A stretch of 64,000 nucleotides of DNA, taken from Cliona cf. orientalis (taxonomy: Eukaryota; Porifera; Demospongiae; Clionaida; Clionaidae). The stretch is from NCBI GenBank assembly GCA_963930775.1, contig OZ005689.1, positions 11,501,079-11,565,078 of the forward strand, in the 5' to 3' direction. The stretch's first letter is position 1. Every line of letters begins with the position of its first letter. A program made the position numbers and the translations under genes. Under the pieces are notes generated by a model. That model was not told the DNA's origin, made no database searches, and was given only the letters and a program-made list of their open reading frames with translations. Below, in pieces: positions 54,088-64,000 of the stretch.

Positions 54088-54524
54088 AACCGTAGCCACG
54101 CCTATCGACAGTGCCTACTCAATGCATATGTATACCAATTGTGCTTTCTGCTCATGCGCACATCTAAGTGACCAAGCGAGTGAGTGGTAAAGATCATCAA
54201 CGTAAGTCTAAATAATGCTCGTGATATCTATAGTGACTGCCCTATGGAACCAATCATAATGTAAGATAGCTATACTACAACAAATATAGAATCTGATAGA
54301 AATTCATATCTTCCTAGTCTGGGCTAGGTCTGGGTGTCGAGAGCGCTTTTTCAAGTGTCACCGGAACCCCCAGTACAATCATCTATTATCTATGGTATAA
54401 CTAAGCAGCATTTCCATTATTTCTCTGAAGCTCACGAACTTACATTGTATAGCCATGTACCGAAAGTAAATCTATACATTGCACAATGTGCGCGCGGGGT
54501 ATGTGCTCTACAGAGCTCTAGTAT
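54088..54524 (+). repeat. Family G repeat, copy 2
   Basis: Collinear with 10088-10494 (ccgtagccacgcctatcgac to gagctctagt), directly after the family F copy. Confidence 0.65.
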
Positions 54525-55479
54525 TATAGAAGTGTCTGATCTCTGGTACCAGCTTGGTGAGCTATTGACTATGTATCTTGATGTAATAAGCACCGCCAAA
54601 AAATAATTTGAGACACTGGCACTGGTTTGCACCATTATTTACTACTGGGATGAAATAAAGTCCAAAAACAAGAAATGAAGCCTAAATTAAGGTGGAGCCT
54701 TAATTGTAGCGTAAACATACAGTAATCATTGATTGATATCAATAGCAATTGTGTGGCCCTTGTAGCCCATGACAGCTATAGTAACTTTGTGCTGCCAGGT
54801 GGCTGCATACCTGCTGTACATGTGATATATTATGACTTAAGGGATATTAATTTGTAAATAAATAACTGGAATGGCGTACAGAACACTTTTCGTTGTACAG
54901 TTCAGCTGCCCAGCTGTCATGTGACTTGGCTTGCAATGTACCTTGTACTAAAGTTTACCTTCATGGATAGATAGCGATCATCATGTATATAGCAGCCGGG
55001 CAGAAAATTACTTTTAATTTTCTTAGGATGATGTCTTCACTTAAGCTAGTCTAGTAGTTAGGGAAACAGTAAAATGAAATGAAACGGGTAAAGGGTCGAC
55101 ACACATATGGGGGCCAATAATTTACATACAGACCACAGTATAGGGTGTATCTATTCATTGGACTGGACTACTGGACTCATCTTTTGATCCAAAATAAAAC
55201 AGTATTTTGCACCGACAATGCTGTCATGTCCATTCTCTGGTTGGAGGATAGTCTCGTCTCCAGACCCCACCCCCAAAAGGAGAAAGGGTCTGATACACAT
55301 CGAGCACTTCTTGGGGCGCACAGGCTAGGGGGATGCAGCATGTCATGTGATCGTCATGACAATATATCATTTAGCATGGCAACGCATCAGCGTAGCCATA
55401 GACGAGGCTGACTGCCATCTCCTACTGTACACAGAATGCCAGTGGCATTTCATAATACGCTGTGGCTAGAGTGCCGGGA
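54525..55479. other. No gene seen; one TAGTCTCG end
   Basis: tagtctcgtctccagacccc at 55251 is a single end of the 9-bp-duplication family; a right partner was not found. Otherwise featureless. Confidence 0.4.
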
Positions 55480-55700
55480 ATGGTACCGGAAATATTCCTG
55501 TTGGAGAGCCGATTCCAGTGCCCGCCAAAAAACTAAGAAATTTTTTGAGAGTAGGGAAAAAAAAGTTCATAGATTAAGCTGGATTCAAACCCATGATCAC
55601 TGCTCCACCAGCCCAGGCCCTAGTCCGCTCAGCCACCCGGCTCGCCGCTGCTGGCTATAGTTTTTTGCCAAATTTATACATCTTAAACCCATAATACTAA
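55480..55700 (-). repeat. tRNA-derived SINE copy 2
   Basis: On the minus strand, gggtggctgagcggactagg then ggtttgaatccagc, 37 bases apart, followed by a T-rich run. The head shared with copy 1 is taagatgtataaatttggca. Confidence 0.6.
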
Positions 55701-55830
55701 CCCTCATCAACAACCGATTACCGAAACCCAAACTCCTTGAGCTTGTCAACAACCGATCACCGAAACCCAACCCCCTCGTCAACAACCGATTATCTAAACC
55801 CAACCCCCCCCCCCCCCCCCCCCCCCGCTA
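55695..55830. repeat. AACAACCGATTACCGAAACCC minisatellite ending in a C run
   Basis: About three units of roughly 45 bp containing gtcaacaaccgatnaccgaa end in about 22 C. Confidence 0.75.
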
Positions 55831-56269
55831 CTAGTCTCACTTGCCGTGTATCGCTCAGTAATAGCTTGTTTTATATTATTATTGGCTACCTATAGATCCC
55901 AGCCCCCAAAGGGAGCTGAGATCTATAGATCACGTGAGTTATGCCGGCTCTTTAAGCCTTATATTTGGGTGCCGGTCCGGCACTCCAGCCACAGCATTCA
56001 TAATAATTATGATAAATCCGTAAGGTACGCATCGTCACTCACCTGTCCTTCTTAGGTTTTTTGTTTAAGTTTCAAGCTCGATCATTTCTCGAGCTTTCAA
56101 TGAACACTTTCGCTTTCTTCTCAATTCCATCTTCGATGAACTGAGTTAAATTTCTCCTGCTTAGAAATTTATATTTGAAGCACTAACGTGCTAGTCTCGT
56201 GCCCAGCCTCTATGCGCGCGCATTACATTATTATGCATTAGTAGGTCCAGCCCCTATGTGCCCGCATTA

Positions 56270-56521
56270 GGCCACTGTAACTTGATTCCTTGTTTCCCGT
56301 CACCCGCTGCATGCTTATTTAGTAGCCGCCTCAAAATTCATTATGCATTGCTACAGCAAGCCAGATAATCATGCTCCTTGTAAACCACAGGAAGTGGGCA
56401 AGGTTTAGTGGTTACATAATGATATTCATACATAATGAATAATGAATAATGACCATCCGCCCGTATGCTCTCCAGGCATAGGAGAGGACGGGAAACAAGT
56501 ATTTAAGTTAATACAGTGGCC
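56270..56521. mobile_element. GGCCACTG element, TTA target duplication
   Basis: TTA-GGCCACTGTAACTTGATTCC at the left and aagttaatacagtggcc-TTA at the right, with cttgtttcccgtcacccg paired inward. Harbinger-like MITE. Confidence 0.75.
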
Positions 56522-56837
56522 TTACATTATTATGCATTAGTAGGCACTGTCGATAGGTGTGGCTACAATGGCTAAAAAAAACTTAAAGGTACCATTAAAG
56601 TGCGTGGACGTGAGCGTGAGGATTGGCTAATTCAATTAGCGAATCGTGAGGGGGCGTGGCCAAAGAGCCCATACGAGTGCTTTTGGTCGAAGGTGGGCGT
56701 GTCCAGAAAGAGCCAGGAATGATTATGCGCGTGCAATTAGCGACCGGAAGTGGCCCCTGAAGATAATACCGGTAATTGCCCACATCAAAGCAAGATCAAA
56801 GCATTCTTCCTTAACTATTAACTGCAACGACTTTTTA

Positions 56838-58400
56838 TACACTAAGTAGAAAAAAGACAAACTTATAATTAAATAATCTAATTCATTGGGGGGGGGGGGT
56901 TGGGAGCACTTGGGGGGATAATTTTTACATGAGCACGCAGAATGGGTCGGAACTAGAGATTTGACACGGGAATTTTGATTCACACCTTAGAATTAAAGTT
57001 ATGGCCCTTTGAAGTTTCCCCATGTTTGTATAGGAAGCCATGCATTTGCAATGTTTTACGACCACGCGCTACGTGAGGGGCGGGGCCACACGCGCACATC
57101 AATGTGATGACCATTACCCACTTTGGTCAAAATTGATGTATAGGCTACCTGCTTGCTTTGTATGGCACTATTATGCATCCAGCTGGACTATGTGGTGTTT
57201 TCTGGACTATTTTTTTCTGCTTAGTGTGTGGTCTCCTTGTTACACACTAAGTAGTTGCACACTAAGTAGTTAAACACTACTAAGTAGAAAAAAAAAGAAA
57301 ATAATTCGTGGGGGAACTGGGAGTAGTTGGGGACATAATTTTTACATGGGCACGCAGAATGGGTTGAAACACGAAATTTGGTGGCGTAGAATTTTGATTC
57401 ACGACTTAGATTTAAGTTACGGCCCTTTAAAGTTTTCCCATATGTTTGTATAGGGAAGCCATGCGTTTGCAATGTTTTCCGCCCACGCGCTACGTGAAAA
57501 ACGGGGAATACCTGTGGTATGTGTTATTTAGAAACTTTCACAAAATTGGAGTATAGGTTGTTTGCTTGCTTTGTATGGCTCTGCTGTGCATCCTAGGTGT
57601 ATTATGTGTTTTTCTGGACACTTTTTCTGCTTAGTGTGCACGCTAGCTTGTTGCACACTAAGTAGAAAAAATAAACTATTAAATAATTAATTAATGTTTG
57701 AGACTCTGGGAAGCTATTCATGACAAACTGTTCACATGAGCACGCAGAATAGAGCGCACCTGGAAATTCAATTGATGGAACGGAATTTTGATTCACGCCT
57801 TAGAATAAAGTTACGTCTCTTTAAAGTTTTCCCATATGTTTGTATAGGGAAGCTGTGCGTTTGCAATGTTTTCCGACCATGCGCTACGTGAAAAACGGGG
57901 AATACCCGTGGTGTGCATTATTTAGAAACTCAAAATTGGAGTATAGGTTGTTTGCTTGCTTTGTATGGCTCTACTGTGCATCTTAGGTGTATTATGTGGT
58001 TTTCTGGACAATGTTTTCTGCTTAGTGTGCACGCTAGCTTGAAAAAAAAAGATTTAATGTAAATAATATTTGAGACTCTGGGAAGCTATTCACGACAAAC
58101 TATTCATACGAGCACGCAGAATGGATTGTACCTGGAAATTTCTTGCAAGTGAAATTTTGATTCACACCTTAGAATTAAAGTTACGGCCCTTTAATGTTTT
58201 CCCATATGTTTGTATAGGGAAACCATGCGTTTGCAATGTTTTCTACCCACGTGCTACGTGAAAAACGAGGAATACCCATGGTGTGCGTTATTTAGAGACT
58301 TTCTCAAAATTGGAGTGTAGGTTGTTTGCTTGTTGGAATGGCTCTACTGTGCATCCTAGGCATATTATATGGTTTTTTTTTCTGCTTAGTGTGCACGTTA
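56838..58400. repeat. Array of four CACACTAAGTAG units (360-410 bp)
   Basis: The landmarks gcacgcagaatgg (56931, 57348, 57737, 58108) and ctgcttagtgtg (57217, 57628, 58018, 58381) recur in order. Each unit begins near cacactaagtagaaaa and ends ttttctgcttagtgtg, an inverted repeat of about 16 bp, so these are TIR-bearing units in tandem. Period shortens along the array. Confidence 0.75.
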
Positions 58401-58439
58401 GCTTGAAAAAAAATAAATAAAAGCTAATTAGGCTTATTT

Positions 58440-59060
58440 AGCATGTGGGCGTGTTCCAGGCACTGTGTGCAGTGTGTGCGTGTGCGTTAATGCAGGTTTT
58501 GTTGCTTCCGAGTCGGCGTGGCTTCACGGGCCAGTGCTTGGACATCGGGGCCTAGGACTTGGCCGTGGCAATAGGTGGGCGTATCCCGGATGCGGTGGTC
58601 ACCTTTGAACCCCGCGAGGAGGCTTTGGGGGCGTGGCAGGAGGTCAAAGGTGAGGCCATGTCAGTTACTGAGGCACTGTATGCCGGTGCGATCGAGGGGA
58701 CCGTACGGCTGGAAGGAAGCTGACGATGGTTTGAAGCGGATGTGGCTGTGATGACGTGTTGTTACCCCGCCCATACAGGAAATGAGGTGAGCTCTTGTGT
58801 GGGCGGTGTGGTAGAACGGCCTTGAAGTGTTTGTGTGTATTTTGGCCTTGAGGAAGCTGTGTGTTTTAATTGGGATTGATTGTGGGCTTCCGGTGGACAT
58901 CCGGTGGCCAGTCGGCACTTGATTGAGAATGGTGGTCCTTGAGGCACGGGGTGGTACTGTTTTGGGCGTGGCCTGGCTCCTCCCTTCCGGCTCAGCTTCC
59001 GGTCCATTGAGGATATTAAGTGAACACTTCCGGCTCTAGCAGCCACACCCCAGAGACCTG
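58440..59060. other. GC-rich island, no gene assigned
   Basis: Clearly more GC-rich than its surroundings. One plus frame (58554-58721) encodes LAVAIGGRIPDAVVTFEP before a stop and is preceded by an in-frame TAG; overlapping minus frames are also open, as expected from composition. No motif recognised. Confidence 0.3.
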
Positions 59061-59168
59061 GGTAATTAAAAGGGCATGGTCACACAACATGCACCTCACT
59101 AATGACTTTGATGTGGTTTAGGTGTCACATCCCCCACCTCACGCCCACACACTTGGTGATACCTTAAA

Positions 59169-59345
59169 GACACTATTTGTGACGCTGGTAAATAGTGCCC
59201 CTCGATTTGAAGTACGCTGAAAGAAGTTTATCACCAAAATCGACTGATTTCATTGTGCTTATCGCTCAGGTGCCTAGATCTCAAGATATGGTGATTTTTG
59301 TGCTAACGACGACGACGACACTACCGATTACTTTACCCTTTGCGG
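59169..59345 (-). repeat. Hairpin-microsatellite repeat (family F), copy 2
   Basis: Inverted counterpart of 53867-54080 (gacactatttgtgacgctgg, ttgtgctaacgacgacgacg, gattactttaccctttgcgg). Confidence 0.6.
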
Positions 59346-59559
59346 GGGGAATAATTATTATTATTAATTTGTGTCTGTATGACAATGTAACTCCATTAAT
59401 TTAGCTAGCTACTCAGCTGCGATTAGAAATCATACAATAACAATAATAGCATTAGCTACTATTGTGAGTAAATTACATCTCACTATCAATTTTGTGTCAC
59501 TTTGAGTACTGTCACACTATTAAGTGTTCTCCCCAGACCATCCATGGCAATTGTGTGTG

Positions 59560-59634
59560 GCATGCGCAAGGGGTACGGTAGTCGTTCTGTGTGTGTGTGT
59601 GTCTGTATCATGCCGGCTGCTACATACCTGGTTA
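59560..59634 (+). repeat. Family H fragment cut by a TTA element
   Basis: gcatgcgcaaggggtacggtagtcgttctgtgtg...catgccggctgctacatacct matches the family H end. It stops at TTA where the element at 59635-59907 begins. Confidence 0.6.
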
Positions 59635-59907
59635 GGCCACTCCAAATAAATTTCCTGTTTCCCGTCCACCGCCCGCATCCTTTTCTGGCATGTCACAAAA
59701 TTTTCCATTATTAGTACTTTTGTATGTATGCAATATCCGCATTTACTTTTGTACACGTAGTGTTCTTGCCCCAAGTGAGTGATAATTAATTAGTTTAAGT
59801 GCTTCCTGTAGGCCTTGCTACTATGTAAATAATGGGATTTACCGCCCGCCCGCATACTACATTAGTTATTTCCAGGACGGGAAACAGGAAATTTATTTGG
59901 AGTGGCC
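59635..59907. mobile_element. GGCCACTCCAA element, TTA target duplication
   Basis: TTA-GGCCACTCCAAATAAATTTC and gaaatttatttggagtggcc-TTA; perfect pairing continues through ctgtttcccgtc. Harbinger-like MITE, youngest-looking of its family here. Confidence 0.85.
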
Positions 59908-59947
59908 TTAATACGATGCAAACAAGGTGACATTATGCTTTTTACAG

Positions 59948-60124
59948 CATTTTCAAGATCTGAATTATGTGGATTTCGTGGAAAACACTTTGTTCAAAAG
60001 TTTTGGCAACATTTGCTCAGCACCATGGCTTTCTTCGCTTCTTGACGAGCTCTCGATCGATGAAAGAGACAGCGATAGCTTCATTTCAAGATTAGTAGTG
60101 TGTAGCTCTAGTGATAGTTCTTAG
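59948..60124 (+). CDS. Possible terminal exon of an unidentified gene
   Basis: A good acceptor (atgctttttacag) is followed by 58 sense codons and TAG: HFQDLNYVDFVENTLFKSFG, then SSLLDELSIDERDSDS and a Ser-rich end. Codon choice looks coding and the acidic/Ser tail is typical of cytoplasmic C-termini. No upstream exon was found, and a MITE sits just before it. Family unknown. Confidence 0.35.
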   Translation, partial: HFQDLNYVDFVENTLFKSFGNICSAPWLSSLLDELSIDERDSDSFISRLVVCSSSDSS

Positions 60125-60182
60125 AAATTGACTGACTCTTCACCGTCTCAGTAGGCTATCAATTACGCTTGTTGCAGTCCAT

Positions 60183-61914
60183 AAGCCAGCGGTCCAAAAC
60201 ATATACAAGCGTTGCAGATCCAGGAAGTGCATCCAGTGGCACATTCCAGTGCATGCAATTTTTGCCGTTTTTTATCTATTTTTCTTACTTGTTCTATCTA
60301 GGCCATCTTTCACTTCTGGGACTCCAAACAAAGACCAGAAGACAGAGCAACTCTTCTACTATTCGCTCGTTCAAGTCCTATAACCCGGAGACATTCATGA
60401 GCTCCGCGGCGAACGCTTTTGTGCATGCTACTCTCAAGCGCTCACAAAAAGTGCCTCGCGCAAAAAGTGGCACGTTTTGGTTCCCTAGGATGGATTCCCA
60501 TGATTCAAGTACCATTCCATAGCTGTTGTGTTGCTCTACAATATAAGACTAAAACAAAGTTTTTCCATCGAGCGGTTCCAGATCGAGTTACACGGCTTCA
60601 AAAATTGGAAAATTTCAGTACAACCGCGTGGTATTCTCCACGTCTTCTCGAAGTTCTGTCGAGTGTCTGATGATTTATCCAGTAAATACCAAGGATAGGA
60701 GTGCTCTTCAAGTTTCTAGGGAGTAGATGACTGTTTGGTAGCTATAGTCTAGCTAGCGTGTGTGAGGCTAGCCTCGAACCCAGGCTCACTTGGGATTCAA
60801 GGCTAGTGTGAGGCAAGCCTAATTTCTGTATCAGGTAAATAATGAAGTCCAGGGATGAGGGTGAGCCTTACCAGCTGAAATGGCAAAAGAATAGATAGTT
60901 TTAGTATACCTGCGCCATAATTTGTGTAAATCAGCTGACATCGAAGCTGAAAAGCATAAGTTCACATCCATGGAGGTTAGGTATGCTAGCACTTGTCCCA
61001 CCTGTCTTTCTTTCTCTCCCTCTCCCTCTTTTCTTTCACTCTCTCTCTCTCCCTCTTTTTCTTTCACTCTCTCTCTCACACACACACCCCTACCACCACG
61101 TATGTGCACGTACACAATCTCTTAGGTGGTGATCAGCCATCGATGAGTATGAGATGGTGAGAGGGATGATCACTGAGTTCCACTACCAAAGAGAAGGTGT
61201 TGCCTAGGCCTCCTCAGACTTGGCTTTTGTTTTGAAGCTATCTTATGAGGTGCTGAGAGAACTAGCTACTCGATCTAGGTCCTCGCACCATCTCTATGGC
61301 TGCTTGAGCACTTTCTCTATCAACCGGAGTTGTCAATGTGATGATGGCATAGGAGACAGATTGTGAAAGCTTTAACAACCTTCTGCAACCTTCATGAAGG
61401 CCTTTGATGGCTGCATAATATCTTTGTACCACCTAGAAAGCTTTGTCATTGATTTATACGTATTTTATTCAATGTTTCTATGGTGAAATACAAAAATTTA
61501 TACTATTTTTAACAGCGTATAACTTTGGACTCGCTCGATGGAAAAACTTCGTTCCAGTCTTATATTGTAGATCAACACAAGAGCTATGGAATGGTACTTG
61601 AATCATGGGAATCCATCCTAGGGAACCAAAACGTGCCGCTTTTTGCGCGAGGCACTTTTTGTGAGCGCTTGAGAGTAGCATGCACAAAAGCGGTCGCCGC
61701 GGAGCTCGTGAATGTCTCCGGGTTATAGGACTTGAACGAGCAGAAAGTAGAAGAGTTGCTCTGTCTTCTGGTCTTTGTTTGGAGTCCCAGAAGTGAAAGA
61801 TGGCCTAGATAGAACAAGTAAGAAAAATAGATAAAAAACGGCAAAAATTGCATGCACTGGAATGTGCCACCGGATGCACTTCCTGGATCTGCAACAATTG
61901 GACCGCTGGCTTAA
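60183..61914. mobile_element. 1.7-kb inverted repeat with arms of about 430-470 bp
   Basis: The left arm 60183-60650 and right arm 61490-61914 match in reverse almost throughout (aagccagcggtccaa, cacattccagtgcatgcaat, ggccatctttcacttctggg). The arms encode near-identical incidental peptides on opposite strands (both ending WFPRMDSHDSSTIP). The 830-bp centre has a CT-rich tract and no arm homology. A third partial arm is at 2690-3140. Transcription across it would give a long dsRNA hairpin. Confidence 0.75.
61000..61090. repeat. CT-rich low-complexity tract
   Basis: tctctccctctttttctttc-type repeats run into an acacac stretch in the loop of the large inverted repeat. Confidence 0.8.
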
Positions 61915-62984
61915 AGGCATTGTGTCATGCTATAAGCGCTGATTGCCTGCTAATTGAAGCCGCACGCGCCCACGCGGTAAATGAACACTGGGCGTGGCGG
62001 ATGGCTGATAAGTTTGCGTGTACATTCAAATCTGCCCGCTGAGGCTCGCTCTGCTGGGTGTTTGACTTTCTAGGCATCGTGTAGGCTCTCGATCCTATAC
62101 TTATCAGTTTTCTTACTCTTTAGCCGTCCATAACCGAAGATTGCAGGCTTCTCAACTCGACCGTCGCGAATGTCTTCTGCGCTGCACGTGTTCGATCTCC
62201 GCGTACTTCCGTGGACTATACCGTGATATTGAGCGCGCCCGTACTTCCTGTGCCCACTTTAATTGAATTTTTGAACTAATGAGCTCATTAAGAAGCAATT
62301 AGGCCTTATGTATGGACACAATGCCTTTAACGGCTGGTTGGCTTTACTTTTTACTAGATCTGCTGATCTGGTATGCACGTGGTACTATTACGTAATACTG
62401 TGCAATCTGCATTCTTGTGGCTACTCTACAACTACACTGCATAGTACCACTGTTGCTTGTAGCTTGCAAATTTGCAATATGCAGACTAGCTATTGCTATT
62501 GCGCCCAGGGTTTTGCACTATAGTGCTTCAGTGTTAGCAGGGTTGTCCTGGGGGACCATATCTGGCGCAGTGGACAGTCATGGGCCATAAGGGTGATTGG
62601 ATGTTGCTACCACCAAAAGTGCTAAATTAACAGTATCACAAGATTCATGAATTCAAGCATGTACCAGTGTTTAATCACAAATGCCCATGAATGACAGGGA
62701 CGTAGCCAGGGGGGAGCACAGGGGACATTTGCCCCCACTTTTTTCCCAGAGTCATGCAATATTTATCAATTCTTACTGTATAAATACCAGCACCAAGTTG
62801 TTATAGTAGTCTCAGAGTCAAAAATTATCACAGAAAGGCTGACAATAAAGCTATCTATAAACAATGCTTTGATCGAGCAGTGTCTGAACTCGAATATCAA
62901 GCGTTTAATGAGTTCAAAGGGCACCAAACGGGAATACGCCAGATCGCGTGATTTAATTAGTGGGTGTGGCTTCCGGTCTAAAAA
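61915..62984. other. No gene seen; one CAGGGACGTAGCCAGG end
   Basis: cagggacgtagccagggggg at 62696 looks like a hAT-type MITE terminus without a visible partner. No exon recognised. Confidence 0.4.
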
Positions 62985-63151
62985 TTATTACAACCGCCAA
63001 ATTAAAATCCGCCAAAATTTCCTACTCGCATATATACGTATGGCGATCCCGTACCGAACCGCCAAATTTAAATCCGCCAATATTCTTTTAATAGCGATTT
63101 TGGGCTCAACCGCCAATTTTAATACCCGTCAATATTTCCGGCTATACGGTA
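62985..63151 (-). mobile_element. Truncated CCGTATAGCC MITE
   Basis: Inverted copy of 1954-2175 lacking about the first 50 bp. It keeps the ttggcgg iterations and the end tttccggctatacgg-TA. Confidence 0.8.
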
Positions 63152-64000
63152 TTATAAAACTTAGACTATGAATATAATATCTATTTAATGCTATGTCATT
63201 TGGATTGTCAAATTATCCAATTACATACATTTTTCAGACTATCATTAACAATAATAATCTGTATCCTTACCTGGGGGTACAAAAGGTGAGCTCTGCCACA
63301 GGGCTCACTATTGGTCAGAATTGTAGTTTTGTGTGCACAAATGACGGTGACCATACAGATGCATTCTTGAACGACTCGGAACGGTGCAAAGCACCACATG
63401 TTTCGAGGGGCCTGCTGAGCAGGCAAAAGATCCTCAAGCAAAGCAAGAGGCGAGATCTGTTCTTTGTCATACCTGTCGGTTGTAGGTTTGACGTTTGAGC
63501 AGAGAGCACGTATATCGCCATCACACACTTGTTATTGGTGTGTTCGAGCAACTGCTATTGGGCAGGAACACAGTCACATTAAGAGAGCCTGGAGCGATGC
63601 TGCCATAGTATTGCCCATACTTCATCTTGCCATGGCAATCAGTGCTTGATCGCTCAATTCTTCTAATGAAGCTTACTTGATCGCCTTTCTATAGACTTAT
63701 AAATGGACTTGTATATGACTTAATCAGATACATTCCATTGTTGTAGTGAGAAACTTCAGCGAGGTTTTAATTTGGCGTTTTAACAATATTATTTTGGTAT
63801 ACCCGGCAAAAATATGTACATGTAGGTTGCCAAGCAAAAAAATTCAGTATTTAACTTCAAATACGCACACCTATGACAATAAGCATCTTTATTAAACATT
63901 TGGGATACTATTAATTCTTTTGTCATTCAGTAAAGGGTGTCGAAGGTCGTACCATTCATTGTCTGACAAATACTACACGAGTTCTTATCTGCTATAGAAT
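63152..64000. other. No gene recognised
   Basis: Frames of about 100 codons exist on both strands (63193-63498 plus, 63208-63528 minus) but overlap each other and show no motif or splice context. Confidence 0.35.

Noticed and set aside
60169..61853. Near-identical 89-residue frames on opposite strands
   Set aside because: Both are by-products of the inverted-repeat arms; no homologous protein recognised and the third copy at 2.7-3.1 kb is broken.
1..64000. CRISPR arrays, bacterial operons, rRNA genes
   Set aside because: Tandem repeats here lack regular unique spacers; genes are spliced and flanked by eukaryotic elements; no rRNA motifs recognised.

Overview
This window is eukaryotic and metazoan-looking. 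It has spliced genes with canonical GT/AG introns (several only 54-71 nt), a cell-surface receptor built from phase-1 Ig and fibronectin-III exons, Ty3/gypsy and piggyBac elements, a tRNA-derived SINE, and very dense short inverted-repeat transposons. Tiny introns, AT-rich spacers and extreme MITE load fit an early-branching marine animal, and a sponge is my best guess. That placement is inference; no marker gene fixes the species.

The only host gene I can model with confidence lies on the minus strand, 14505 to 5004. Eight exons with matching phases encode about 558 residues: signal peptide, Ig domain, three FN3-type modules, a Cys-containing module, one transmembrane helix and a short tail. 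Two of its introns (8415-14099 and 6447-8132) are swollen by mobile elements. Weaker coding candidates are an orphan phase 1-1 exon (35996-36271, minus), a terminal exon (59948-60124, plus), and Ig-like and transmembrane scraps at 29.3-29.7 kb.

Two elements are close to intact. A Ty3/gypsy retrotransposon (17108-21531) has 213-bp LTRs differing at one base, a 5-bp target duplication, a tRNA-Ser-type primer site and one uninterrupted gag-pol frame. It sits inside an older repeat unit. A piggyBac element has a three-exon transposase (33301-35596) with all catalytic aspartates. A second, unrelated gypsy copy (about 39395-42360) is wrecked.

Most of the rest is short inverted-repeat DNA. By their ends and target duplications I separate: CCGTAT-ended families inserted at TA; TAGTCTCG-ended foldbacks with 9-bp duplications; CAGTGGCG-ended, hAT-like elements with 5-bp duplications; GGCC-ended elements at TTA (Harbinger-like); and two families organised as head-to-tail arrays (25.2-26.8 and 44.5-46.2 kb; 56.8-58.4 kb). 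There is also a roughly 1.7-kb inverted repeat (60.2-61.9 kb) and a 6-kb segment (46466-52499) bounded by terminal inverted repeats with no recognisable transposase. Many insertions are nested, and several repeat copies serve as empty sites for one another, so the order of insertion can be read within the window.
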